From contig CAIIXF020000010.1 in the NCBI GenBank assembly GCA_903813345.2, positions 18,859,181 through 18,923,180 of the forward strand: a DNA stretch of 64,000 nt, written 5' to 3'. The notes beneath the pieces are model-generated. The model searched no databases and was not told the origin of the DNA. It worked only from the letters and a program-made list of their open reading frames with translations. Positions 1-11,483 of this stretch are shown piece by piece. The translations under genes and the position numbers were made by a program. Source of the DNA: Owenia fusiformis. Taxonomy: Eukaryota; Annelida; Polychaeta; Sabellida; Oweniidae. Position 1 is the stretch's first letter; each line of letters starts with the position of its first letter.

Positions 1-548
1 ATCCACTTTTAGGGGCTCTTTTCAATGTTTCGCCCTTATCTTCTTCATTATTGCTCAGATTTAGATGAAATTTGCACCAAATTAAAGGTAATAGATAGAG
101 CAATCATACAGTCAGTAAACTATGCAAATAGGATGATTTGCAAATTGATTATAATGTCATAACTGTTTGTTCTTGCATATTTTATCTTAATTTTGATATA
201 TTAATCTGTGAAATTATTGTCTTAAAAATAGTCAGTAATGCTTTTAACTAGTTAATTAGTTTATTACTTTTAGTTGAGTTTATAATTTTATTTCATTCAA
301 ACTTGTATGGTCATAAAAACTGAATAAATCTAAATATGTAATCTCCAGTTTATGCTGTTGCTATGGTTACAGCACATAGCAAAACTATCTGATGTAAAAA
401 GAATTCTTTAGGAAATTTTACATTTTGACTAGTTGACTGACACATGTATTATTTTTAAAATATGATGACAGAAAATAATCTTATAACTATAGAAAACTAT
501 TTAATTTAAATTATGTTATATTATGATACCATAATGGCAATTATTAAT

Positions 549-770
549 CAGGGGTGCAGCCAGCGTTCAGTCAGGAGAGGGGGGGGGGTTGCGATCGTGG
601 CATAAGCAACCCAAAAATGCTTTTAAGATTTGTTTTGAATTTTACAAAAATTGATGCAACTCCCTTCAAAATTGAGCTAGAAGCTTCAAGTCAAAATGAT
701 TTTAAAGCTCTTCTTCTATTTAATGGTTCTATTTTTTGTTTATGGGGGCGCACCCATCGCACCCCTGGCA
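549..770 (+). mobile_element. hAT-like MITE, left-arm copy
   Basis: It begins CAGGGGTGCAGCCAG and shares its interior (TTGATGCAACTCCCTTCAAA, then AAGCTTCAAG) with the copies at 2655-2873 and 29696-29975. The far end decays to CGCACCCCTGGCAATGCC. The terminal CAGGGGCG(T/C)(A)GCCAG motif suggests the hAT superfamily. It is non-coding. Confidence 0.6.
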
Positions 771-796
771 ATGCCTATGTTAATCCAATATGATGT

Positions 797-1425
797 GTTA
801 CGCGGTATATGGCATACATTAATGGTTGCGCGGTATTTGTGATACGGGTGAATATGCCATACTCACCTGCGGTATATGGCATATTCCCCAGGGGAGTATG
901 CGATATTCCGCAGTGAATATGCGATACATTGATTTCAGTGAATACCTGATACTCACCTGCGGAATATGTCATACTCACTTGCGGAATATGCCATATACCG
1001 CAGGTGAATATGACATATACTGCAGGTGAAAACGTGATACAGAAAGCCTTGATTTGATTGATTGCGAGAATCGACTCTAAATGTAAAACTACTCTGTATT
1101 ACCATTATAGTTAGTGCGTCGAGTACTAATATATGAATCCTAGATTGATTGAGTAAGTTTATTACGTGAGATTGGTGACTGATACTTCTGCTAAGTTGAT
1201 ATATTCGATACACAGTACTGTTGATTCAGTAATCATTACAATAATTAATAACGTTTTACTATTTCGTTCAATCGATGCAATTGACAATTGCGTACTTCCG
1301 TATCACATTCTCATTGGTAAGTTTGTTTGCCATATACCGCAGGTGAATCTGTCATACACCGCAAGTGAATATGCCATATTCGTTGCGGAATATGACATAT
1401 TTTTGTATCATGTTTACCGCGTAAC
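797..1425. mobile_element. MITE made largely of GCGGTATATGGCATATTC repeats
   Basis: The terminal inverted repeat is GTTACGCGGTA (797-807) paired with TACCGCGTAAC (415-425 of the 1001-1425 side, ending at 1425). It is flanked by the direct repeat ATGATGT at 790-796 and 1426-1432, as expected for a target-site duplication. Both subterminal regions are packed with direct and inverted copies of a ~20-26 bp unit like CACCTGCGGAATATGNCATA. Only the left arm of the surrounding inverted repeat carries it, so it inserted late. It has no plausible coding region; short frames across it are repeat translations. Confidence 0.75.
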
Positions 1426-1800
1426 ATGATGTTCTAATGGTAACTAGGTGAATATGCCATTCCCACTGTTCAGGGCTTTTCCAAAGTTTTGCTTCTATCT
1501 TTGTCATGATTACAGCTTGAGAAATATTCACCAAATTGAAGCTAAAGATTCATACAATGCATGGATTATGTCGATTGACTGACTGGCATACCCATTGTCG
1601 CATTAATAGCTGCTAATGGTTTTGAAATCCGAAAAATATGTTCAATGTCAATTTACATTTCATGGTATTGGTCAATACTTTAGCCTATTTCATCTTTTTA
1701 GGTCATGTAGACACAACTGTATCAATTTTGAACCGAATGGTTGGATGTCGGATTTCAAAACCAAAAGCATATCTGAAATCAGGGGCTTCCATACTTCATA

Positions 1801-2387
1801 CGAGGGCCATCCTCGCTGGTTGAGATGCCTTTCTTGAACTTGTTGAACCAGCTTCTTATCATGGGAAAGGAACAACAGGTGTCTTCATATGTTGCTGTTC
1901 ATGTTCTTACAGTCTTTTCCTTGTTTTACACAGATTTTAATGCAAGGTCTCTGCTCTTTGATAAGTTCATTCACCATTTCGCTCCACTGTTTGGAAACAC
2001 CTGCTCCACCCAAATTTTAGTGAATAGAGTGAGTCTGTTTTGACGGAGGATTATGACATCACACTGACAGCACAGTGAGTCCATTCCCCTGTAGAACACT
2101 ATTATACCACTAACTTTTTGCTATGGCAACACATTTTAAACAAATAACTGTTATTTTCAAAAAACGTATTAAGTTTTTTTCATTGAATGCATTGTTTCAT
2201 TCATTGAATTTATAAGGTGCTCCACGGAACCAAGTCTCGCTGTTGCCATGGCAACCAAAAGTTCACTTCCTTATGAGGAATTATATTTATATTGATGTAA
2301 ACTCAAGATATATGTATATGGCACATATGCTGAAAGTTTCATAAAAAAATTAGAGCAAAAAGAAATGAACTTTTCAAACGCCCCTCG
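1801..2387 (-). mobile_element. Decayed mariner-like transposon with N-terminal transposase remnant
   Basis: TA dinucleotides flank CGAGGGCC (1801) and, on the other strand, CGAGGGGCGTTTGAAAAG (ending 2387), a typical mariner end. On the minus strand between about 2045 and 1805, broken frames read like the mariner transposase N-terminal helix-turn-helix region: a segment like ELIKEQRPCIKICVKQGK, then one like KKLVQQVQERHLNQRGWPS. The catalytic DDD/DDE part is absent, so this is an internally deleted, inactive copy with several stops. Confidence 0.6.
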
Positions 2388-2654
2388 TACTTGTAAAGAA
2401 ATGGAATCAATTATAGTTTTCAGCTTTGGCCTCATTTTATGGTGAAAGTCAAAGGACAAGGTTCCAAATTGGAACCATTTGGAGCAATTTTACCTTATTT
2501 CAAGAAAATAATCACAAAAAGCAGCTATGATACCATAACAGGTACTTAGTATGTCAGTCAGCCAATCTACATTATTCATGTATTGTCTGATTCACCTAGC
2601 ATATTCACCTAATGGTTACCATAGCAACATCATATTGGATTAACAGAGGTAGTG

Positions 2655-2873
2655 CTTAGGGGGATGGGGGTGCGCTGGGTTCACCCACCCCCTAATAACC
2701 AATTAAAATAGAACCATTGGATAAAAGAAGACGTTTAACTTGAAGCTTTTGCTAAATTTTGAAGGAAGTTGCATCAATTTTTGTAATATTCAAAACCTAT
2801 CTTATGAATACTTTTGGGTTGCCTCCGCCACGATCGCAGGCCCCCTTCTGACTGAAAGCTGGCTGCGCCCCTG
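2655..2873 (-). mobile_element. hAT-like MITE, right-arm copy
   Basis: Reverse-orientation partner of the copy at 549-770, ending GGCTGCGCCCCTG at 2873. It occupies the mirrored position in the right arm, so the insertion predates the inverted duplication or belongs to the parent element. Confidence 0.6.
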
Positions 2874-3401
2874 ATTCAAAATTGCCATTATGACATCATA
2901 ATATAACACAATCCAAATTTAATAATTATGGTTGTTAGATTATTTTCTGTCACCAAATTTTAAAAAGAATACATGTCAGTCAACTGGTCAAAATGTAACA
3001 TTTCCTAAAGAATTCTTGTTTATAGCAGATAGTTTTGTTACATGCTGTCACCAAAGCAACAGTGTGAATTGGACACTTTCATTATATTTATTCAATTTTT
3101 ATGATCATACATGTATAAATGAAATAAACTAATAAACTCAACTAAAATAAATAAACTAAACTAGTTAAAAGCATTACTGACCATTTTAAAGACAATGATT
3201 TCCCAGCTTTATACATTATGATTAAAATAAAATATCCAAGAACAAACAGTTATGACGTCATAGCTGGAATGCAAATCACCATATTTGCATGTTTTAAACA
3301 TTGTTTGATTGCTCTATCTATTACCTTTAATTTGGTGCAAATTTCATCTAAATCTGTGCAATAATGACAAAGTTAGGGGCCAAACACTGAAAATAGCTCC
3401 G

Positions 3402-3632
3402 AAAAGTGGGCGTGGCATATTTACTTTGTTACCATAGCAACGCCATATCGGATTCAGAAATGCCAACTCAATATTTCCTGATTGCATTATCCATTACCTT
3501 TCATTTGGTGTGAATTTTATCTACATCTGAGCAATAATGACAGACCATACACTGAAAAGAGACCTTAAAAGTGGGCGTGGCATATTTACTTGGTTACCAT
3601 AGCAACGCCGTCGCGGATTCAGAATTGCCAAC
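3402..3632 (+). repeat. Tandem duplication, ~165-bp unit
   Basis: AAAAGTGGGCGTGGCATATT followed by GTTACCATAGCAACGCC occurs at 3402 and again at 3567, with AATAATGACA-type sequence before each. It abuts the outer end of the inverted-repeat composite and probably reflects a partial repeat of its terminus. Confidence 0.65.
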
Positions 3633-3877
3633 ATCATTTTTCTTGGTAAGTATCAAGTATAGTTCATAAAAATATATGTCGCTTAGCTCGCCTCTAAAAA
3701 GGACACGGAATGACCTTTGCTCCCATACTATTGGTCCTTAATATAACACTTTCTATGGACAGACAACAAGTGGCCGATTCCATAGGTCACCATATGAGCC
3801 AAAAAATAAATAATATTTTCACTAATCAGTAGGTTTTTCATTCAGAAAAACTACACAAAAGTTTTCTTATCTCTTAC

Positions 3878-6800
3878 TGGTGTTTTCTCTAGTATTTCTG
3901 CATTGATGGTTTTGAATTGCTTCAACCATGAAACACTCTCTCTTGGAAGGTCCCACCTATCCGCCTTATAACTGGAGTTTGTCAAGTAGCGGAACTTGTT
4001 ATTCCACGATGATGCTGAAACAAAACATTTTCTTGCAGTGATAAATATGAAATTATTTGAAAAACTGTAAATGCAAAACAGCTGAAATGTGTATCCTTTA
4101 TGGAAAGAGGTCAAGAGGGAAGTGGCAACCTAGCTGAGGAACAATGAACACACATGATTATGTGATGCCATAAACACCAAAAGCACGTGATTATGTGATG
4201 CCATACACTCCAAAGCACATGATTATGTGATGCCATACACTCCAAAGCACATGATTATGTGATGCCATACACTCCAAAGCACATGATTATGTGATGCCAT
4301 ACACTCCAAAGGACATGATTATGTGATGCCATACACTCCAAAGCACATGATTATGTGATGCCATACACTCCAAAGCACATGATTATGTGATGCCATACAC
4401 TCCAAAGCACATGATTATGTGATGCCATACACTCCAAAGCACATGATTATGTGATGCCATAAACTCCAAAGCACATGATTATGTGATGCCATACACTCCA
4501 AAGCACATGATTATGTGATGCCATACACTCCAAAGCACATGATTATGTGATTCCATACACTCCAAAGCACATGATTATGTGATGCCATACACTCCAAAGC
4601 ACATGATTATGTGATGCCATACACTCCAAAGCACATGATTATGTGATGCCATACACTCCAAAGCACATGATTATGTGATGCCATAAACTCCAAAGCACAT
4701 GATTATGTGATGCCATACACTCCAAAGCACATGATTATGTGATGCCATACACTCCAAAGCACATGATTATGTGATGCCATACACTCCAAAGCACATGATT
4801 ATATGATGCCATACACTCCAAAGCACATGATTATGTGATGCCATACACTCCCAAATAAATGATTATGTGATGCAATACACTCCAAAGCACATGATTATGT
4901 GATGCCATACACTCCAAAGCACATGATTATGTGATGCCATACACTCCGAAGCACATGATTATGTGATGCCATACACTCCAAAGCACATGATTATATGATG
5001 CCATTCACTCCCAAATAAATGATTATGTGATGCCATACACTCCAAAGCACATGATTATGTGATGCCATACACTCCAAAGCACATGATTATGTGATGCCAT
5101 ACACTCCAAAGCACATGATTATGTGATGCCATAAACTCCCTAATTGACAAACAAAATTCTTCACTGAAATAAAACACATCAGCATGACTTAAAATCCCAG
5201 TAGATGTTGAAAACATTAGTAACACAATATTTCAAAATTGAAAGAAAAAATCCTGATATATTCCTTCATGAACAAAGGAGAGTTATATACTCACGCCAGG
5301 GTACATAGAGCACCATCCAGCCTTGACTATGACAGTAGTGTATTATATGAGCTAGAGACATTGTCTTCCCGGTACCATGGCTACCATCTTTACATGGTTA
5401 AGGATTTCAGTTCTTTACAATTTTTTGCTGTTTATTCTGTTGATTCATAGAGGCATTGCACATAATATTTCATTAAAAATGATTAAAATTAAAGATGTTT
5501 TTATTAGAGGAAGGCATAAACATTTTTATAATGTTTTGAATTCTAAACATTTTAATGACGACAATCCTGAAGTTATATTACAAGCAATTTTCAACCCAGA
5601 AACTCATTTCACTATAACATGATCTTTGACTGCAATCTTTAGATTTCAGGTGTCATCTGAATTCATTACAAGCATATATCTAGGCCCTTTGTTTGTTTTA
5701 AAAAATTTGACTCAATTTTAGGTAGATGGTAACATTAAACAAATATTTTAACTTTGAATGGCCTGACTTCTATATCTAGTCATACTAATTTAAACTTGTA
5801 AAGGATACATAGTAAATATTTATTAGGAGGATAGGCATAGTTGGCTTGTTTGAGATAACTGATCACTTCAACCGCAGGCCTCCGCACCATCAAGGTCATC
5901 TCATTGAATGTCTCCACCTACAATTAGATCATGCACTTATTTTAGGATCTACCTGAGCTATCGTGCATTATCAAAAGAAGTAATACACATAATAACTTGT
6001 AGCTACTCAAAGGGTCTCAATCTATCTCCTAAGAGATACCAATTTTCAAGCAACTTATGGTATAAATTGAGTACATGTCCTTTAATTCAGACTTTGATAC
6101 ATTTAGTCCTTTTTTGACTGAGTCAGAAATTGGCTTTAATAAAATTGTAGCAAAGTAAAAACATTTTTTTGCACTTCTTGTCAAGCTGTTTAATGACTAG
6201 ACAATGAATTTTTACAACATCTAGATTTTTACTGTGCAAATTAAATTTTCAAATATATGGGAACAGAGTTATTGACCGAGTCTCTTTGAAGAATACAGTA
6301 AAACTTTGCTGTTTTACAAAATACATCTACAGTTACCTGTTTTCTAAATTCTGCAGTGAAACTGTCTTCTTTGAACAGAACATTATGTGTCTCTGGTTGC
6401 ATAGTGTAAAACAGTCCTTCATGCTGCATAGTATGCCTGCCCTAAGAAATAAATTAAAAAACTTGTGAGTATATATACTGTAAAAAGTGTCTTAGTGAAC
6501 CCCTCTCCCTAGTGAACACATTTTCTCATAGCATACTCCACGGAACTATACAAAAAACTGAATACTGTACATGTATCGAATTAAAATCTGAATACTTTTT
6601 GCATCCACGTACTTGTTTATGTACAGCTTATGTATATAATATAATCGTATTAGAACTGTCCTGAGATCAGTCAAATGATGCACATGAACAGTATACAGGC
6701 ATGTAACTTCAGTTCATAGAACCCCCTCCCCCGTCTTAAAATGGGTCTTTTGAACCTTCAAAAACAGGCCTCTTTTCTTAAAAAAATTCTTTGTTTAGAT

Positions 6801-7591
6801 GAACCCCTCCCCTTTTAGGTGAAACCCCTGGAAAATCCTCATGGGCCTGGTATAGCAATATGCTAGTTAGTCAACGTGATTCAAAGCTATATATCATTCT
6901 GTGTTACAAGTGCGGGTATCCAGCCCATTGCCTTAGACTTACAGGATCCTCTTCTCTTGTCATGAAAAGACGTCGTAACGGCTTTCCACTGGACTGTTTT
7001 GCGACTCTGAACATTTCTGCCAAATTGGACACATCAACAGTGAGTGACTCCTTAGAACTAAACTGCCTACATCTGCAGTTACTACAAGCCATAGGGACTG
7101 CCGGAGTGTGGCGCAGTACATTCAGTACACATCGCTGTGAGAGTGGACCTACAAAAAACACTATGACTTTACAACCCACACAGTGAAAATGCAAGATCTC
7201 AGGCTCCAATAAATAATCTAATAACGTAGTATTTCATTCTAATTCAAAGAAAAGCCGTGTTAGACTTAGTCTACTTTAATTTTGTCTCATGTTTGAACAA
7301 AACTTGAAAACAAATGAAATTGAAAAATAATTCGAACTTCAAGTTCAATTGAAAGACGAAAATAGCCGGGATCAAGGTAATATCACACATAACTATTATA
7401 CAAACTCGTGCTTTAAAATAATGGTTATTTAAATAAGCAAGAATACTAATATTGATCCCGAATTCAATGAGATAAAGGTTAAACCTACCTAAATATCTGG
7501 AGATGGGGGCTGACATCTTGGGTTGATCTTCAAACGAGGAGATAGAGTAAATAGATGGCAGCACTTGACTGGCTGAATTTAATGTTGCCAT
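3878..7591 (-). CDS. DAP3: Mitochondrial small ribosomal subunit protein mS29 (DAP3), 5' six exons; 3' part outside window
   Basis: GTP-binding protein of the mitochondrial ribosomal small subunit, also called death-associated protein 3. Exons run 7591-7489, 7148-6943, 6441-6337, 5917-5809, 5387-5295 and 4014-3878, all with GT-AG introns in consistent phase, giving 251 codons. The start at 7591 is the first ATG of the open first exon. The N-terminus is basic and variable, as expected for import. Family landmarks: QHEGLFYTMQPE (human QHEGQHYNISPQ), VETFNEMTLMVRRPA, NKYLLYGSHGTGKT with the P-loop GxxGTGKT, and SSYKADRWDLPRESVSWLKQF (human [21 protein letters not shown]). The spacing of these blocks matches human. 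The last visible exon could be read through its donor GTAAGA to a nearby stop, but the human protein continues about 150 residues further, so splicing to exons left of the window is expected. It is followed upstream by SNX27 on the same strand. Confidence 0.9.
4152..5139 (+). repeat. 32-bp minisatellite, ~31 copies, in DAP3 intron 5
   Basis: The consensus starts ACATGATTATGTGATGCCAT and ends ACACTCCAAAGC. Copies are nearly identical, with rare variants (a CCAAATAAATG version occurs twice, near 4850 and 5010), which suggests recent expansion. Each unit contains the interrupted palindrome CACATGATTATGTG. It lies between DAP3 exons 5 and 6. Confidence 0.97.
6475..6560 (+). mobile_element. Fragment of the ACAGTAAAACCTGTCTTAGTGAAC MITE family
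   Basis: TACTGTAAAAAGTGTCTTAG followed by TGAACCCCTCTCCCTAGTGA resembles the better preserved copy at 17978-18121. It lies just upstream of DAP3 exon 3, on the acceptor side. Confidence 0.45.
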
Positions 7592-8620
7592 CTTTAGATC
7601 GTTATATAAACTATTTCTGACAAGGTCTGTTCTTTTCTAACATCAGTACACTGGTACTGGTACATAATCTGATAGAAATTACCATGGTATACCATGATTG
7701 ATTTCCTGCCATCTAAAAGAACAATAATTTATGATATAATTCGAGGACAGTAATTAAGAGAACAAAGTTAAACCCTTGGGATAGTCTGTCACAAATTATA
7801 GATGTGAAATGACTCTGAGAATGTACTACAATTCTTGAAAGACCATCCATCAAGATAAAAATACCATGATCCCCACTAATGATGTACTATGTCAACACCA
7901 ATACCCATGAAAGGCAAGTCATATCCCTACCCTGAGTAAATAAATGTTAAGGTTTAAATCATATTCTATTCAAATTCTATCACTGTTAAATTATATATCT
8001 GCTTTATATGGGCTTACAGTATATAGCCTTTGCAGATTATTGACATAGACAAATATATACCCCCTTCTAAGGCGCACTGCCTCAGTTTTGAATGGCAACA
8101 GGCATAATGCCTGATATGGTATATTTTTGAATTCCAAGATTTCAGACAGAACAATATAGTAAAAATTCCAAAAAGATTTAGTTATAAAAATTAAATGATT
8201 CCATCTGCAGCTGGTTTTCCTGGTGTCTATTATTTTCTTCTACTTCTTGGAATCTGACATGTGAATCTAAACCAACGTGGCAATAGCTAAATGTGCACAA
8301 TATTTTCATGCTCATTTCAGGTAATTATTTTCATCATGATAATCTTTTTCCCCTTCAAAAAGCCTTCTGTGGACTACATGTGTGCCATCTTTAAAACTGA
8401 AGTATTCATTGCTTCAAATTCACATCCAGTGTATTGTTTTAGACTCAATTCCAACACAATCAACATAAAAGTGAAAATCCATTTAGCATGAATCATCTCT
8501 CCATGAATTTTATTGTTTAAAATAAATATCACTAGTAGTGCGGCTATAACATATCAGTATACAGTATATATTCAATTCACGCATATATATTTTAGGTTTT
8601 TATCCAATCAATAACAACAA
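7592..8620. other. Upstream of DAP3: no gene seen
   Basis: AT-rich sequence to the 5' side of DAP3. I see no exon with good splice sites and no clear promoter motif. Microsatellite-poor. Confidence 0.4.
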
Positions 8621-8769
8621 TTAAAGTGGCACAACTTCAAATTGTCACTGCCAGTAGTCATAGCAACGTGGGCTACATTAAATCATTCACCCAACTTGAA
8701 TCAGGGACATATATGGGCATTGTCCATTTTGCTCAAAAAGCTAAAAATATAATCTTAGTGCCACTTTAA
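8621..8769. mobile_element. Short MITE with TTAA target duplication
   Basis: TTAA at 8621-8624 and 8766-8769 flanks the inverted ends AGTGGCAC and GTGCCACT. A TTAA duplication suggests piggyBac-type mobilisation. The 141-bp interior is non-coding. Confidence 0.7.
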
Positions 8770-9951
8770 ATCTGAATTATATTTTATCAAACAAAACATG
8801 TTATCACAATATTTCAAATCAATTCTTATGTTAGCACGATATTCAAATCATTGAAATACAGTAGAAAATTCATGATTTACATCAGACAGGCCTATACAAT
8901 TCATTTTGATACATGCATTGCAAAAGAGGAAGAACATGTGTGTCAATTCCCAGGATTGCAATGGCCACTAGGACAACTTAATTTCACAAAGTTGATTTAT
9001 CATATGAGGCGGGAGATGGTAAAATGCAATTTCATTTTTATCTTTATTCATTACAAACTTAATCGAACTGTTAATGCGTATTACTGTAAACTATAATCAT
9101 CAAGTTTTGGTGGGTACACCAGTCCCGATTTTGTGCTGCTGGAAATCAATGTTTTGATTTCAAGGGAGTGGGTAGGCTGTCAAATAGAAATGAGCTAAAA
9201 ATGTTAAAGGGATGATAGTATGTGCTTATTTCTGATTGAAAAATACACCGACTTTGGAAAAAACTCAGAGTGACCAATTGCATGATTCGTCAAAATTAAA
9301 CCAGGGCACATGGTATGAGACTAGGCAATATTAAATATTCACTGGCCACGCTAAAAAATTCTACAGCCATTGAATCAAGAGACATATTCACCCCTTCAGG
9401 CTTTACAGAAATCATTTATGAAAGATACACAAGTATTCATTGAAAATACTAGTATATTAAATATTTCGACAATTTCTTTTCTAACATCACTTAAAATTTA
9501 GCTTTACTATTTTTCCATTAAAAAAGTCAAAATATGCTATTATGGGTTACTTTTCCATTGTATATTAATGGTAACAGACTAGTTTAACAAACATTGCAAG
9601 GATCTAAAGGAGATGTTAAACATATAAATTTGCCCTGGTCTAAAGTAGACTCAAATTATTAATTACACGTATCTATAATTCACCCTTGTAAAATAAAAGT
9701 TTGGTCACTCTGCCAATGTTCTTAAGACATTTGACGAACTCATCTTTGATTACAGGCTCAACCCACTTGCAATAGCAAAAAACAATGAACATCCACCTTT
9801 TTCTAACTGACAAATGCCACAGTGCCAAGCCGTTAGTCATAATTTATAGTCATGGTGAAAGTGTCTATGTATAACATCTAATGACATAGCTAAACATTTC
9901 CAATCCATAAGTAACAACATGGGCTTTCAAGAGAGGAAAGCCCATGGTACC
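8770..9951. other. DAP3-SNX27 intergenic: no gene seen
   Basis: No convincing exon. A weak inverted relationship links CAGAGTGACCAA and CCAGGGCA near 9265-9305 with their complements near 9630-9715, perhaps an eroded foldback element. A hairpin GGGCTTTC...GAAAGCCC lies at 9921-9944. Confidence 0.35.
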
Positions 9952-10250
9952 AATAATGTCAAATGCAGCAATTCATATAATAATGTCCAAACACAGTTAC
10001 TCATACAATAATGTACATATGCAGCTATTCGGCATATAATAATGTCCAAAAACAGCTATTCATATGATAAGTTGCAAATGCAGCTATTTATATGATAATG
10101 TCCAAAAACAGCTATTCATATGATAAGCTGCAAATGCAGCTATTTATATGATAATGTCCAAAAACAGCTATTCAAATGATAAGCTGCAAATGCAGCTATT
10201 TATATGATAATATCCAAATGCAGCTTCTTCATAATGTTCAAATGCAGCTG
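9952..10250 (+). repeat. Degenerate ~31-bp minisatellite
   Basis: Repeats of the type GCAGCTATTCATATGATAAT, then GTCCAAAAACA. The best copies alternate a GTCCAAAAACA form with a GCTGCAAATGCA form, giving a ~62-bp higher-order unit. Confidence 0.85.
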
Positions 10251-10332
10251 TCCACATACACAAATTCATATTGATTTAAATAATAGTCATGATTATTCAT
10301 CGCTAACAATTATACAACTTCCAAGTAAATGT

Positions 10333-10977
10333 AATCATTTGAATCTCATGATCTGTGTTACATGTATTGAGTAGAGGTGTCACAAATAATCATTTGAATC
10401 CCATGATCTGTATTACATGTATTGAGTAGAGGTGTCACAAATAATCATTTGAATCCCATGATCTGTATTACATGTATTGAGTAGAGGTGTCACAAATAAT
10501 CATTTGAATCTCATGATCTGTGTTACATGTATTGAGTAGAGGTGTCACAAATAATCATTTGAATCCCATGATCTGTATTACATGTATTGAGTAGAGGTGT
10601 CACAAATAATCATTTGAATCCCATGATCTGTATTACATGTATTGAGTAGAGGTGTCACAAATAATCATTTGAATCCCATGATCTGTATTACATGTATTGA
10701 GTAGAGGTGTCACAAATAATCATTTGAATCCCATGATCTGTATTACATGTATTGAGTAGAGGTGTCACAAATAATCATTTGAATCCCATGATCTGTATTA
10801 CATGTATTGAGTAGAGGTGTCACAAATAATCATTTGAATCTCATGATCTGTATTACATGTATTGAGTAGAGGTGTCACAAATAATCATTTGAATCCCATG
10901 ATCTGTATTACATGTATTGAGTAGAGGTGTCACAAATAATCATTTGAATCTCATGATCTGTGTTACATGTATTGAGT
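10333..10977 (+). repeat. 55-bp minisatellite, ~11.7 copies
   Basis: The unit runs AATCATTTGAATCCCATGAT, then CTGTATTACATGTATTGAGT, then AGAGGTGTCACAAAT. Two diagnostic sites vary (CCCATG/CTCATG and TATT/TGTT) with little other divergence, so the array is young. It lies 0.5 kb beyond the 3' end of SNX27. Confidence 0.97.
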
Positions 10978-11334
10978 TATGCAGTTTTGCTCTGCTAAGA
11001 CACAATGAAATAATTGCAGCTTCAAATCTCTCTATTCCCCAATAATATTTTTTTTGCAGAATTTACATTTTCCAACCAATGTTTTGATTCAGAATGGTGA
11101 GGTGGCGGGTTAAAAGAGTGTGATGTTCATACCAAAGTCTTATATGATACATTTGTAGATGATTATATACACTTACTCTTTTTGATGGTACATCACTTTT
11201 AAATGCAGTGCCTATTTTTTATTTGTGTATCTATTGATGTGTATACAAATCATATTGACCCCCAATTTGATCTTGACTCCTCCTTGGTGCAATATAAGCA
11301 CCAACCCAGCATCATATTTTTATATCAGGACCAG

Positions 11335-11340
11335 TTTATT
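11335..11340 (-). promoter_or_regulatory. Candidate SNX27 polyadenylation signal (AATAAA)
   Basis: AATAAA on the minus strand about 145 bases past the SNX27 stop. A second one lies at 11218-11223. No transcript evidence chooses between them. Confidence 0.4.
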
Positions 11341-11483
11341 CATGAAGCGTCTATGGGAAAATAACAAGACAACTAGCTATAGTATGTTATTCAAAGATCA
11401 GTCCATGTCTGAATTCCTTATGACACACTATTGACTCCTCGTCTCTGTACTCCTCCTCTCCACTCCTCCTCTCCAGTCCTCCA

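Larger units (their letters stand above)
1..3420. repeat. Composite inverted-repeat element, cut by the window edge
   Basis: The first ~780 bases reappear in inverted orientation at about 2620-3415. For example, the stretch around AGATTTAGATGAAATTTGCA near 60 has its complement near 3340-3355, and AAAGAATTCTT at 398 pairs with AAGAATTC near 3010. The arms are diverged but colinear. Each arm carries the same hAT-like MITE at the mirrored place. Only the left arm is interrupted by the element at 797-1425, and a mariner remnant sits between the arms. The left arm runs into the window start, so the full size is unknown. No host exon was found here. Confidence 0.75.

Noticed and set aside
4152-5139. 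CRISPR-like regular array
   Set aside because: The whole 32-bp unit repeats with no unique spacers, and the window is a eukaryotic genome; it is a minisatellite.
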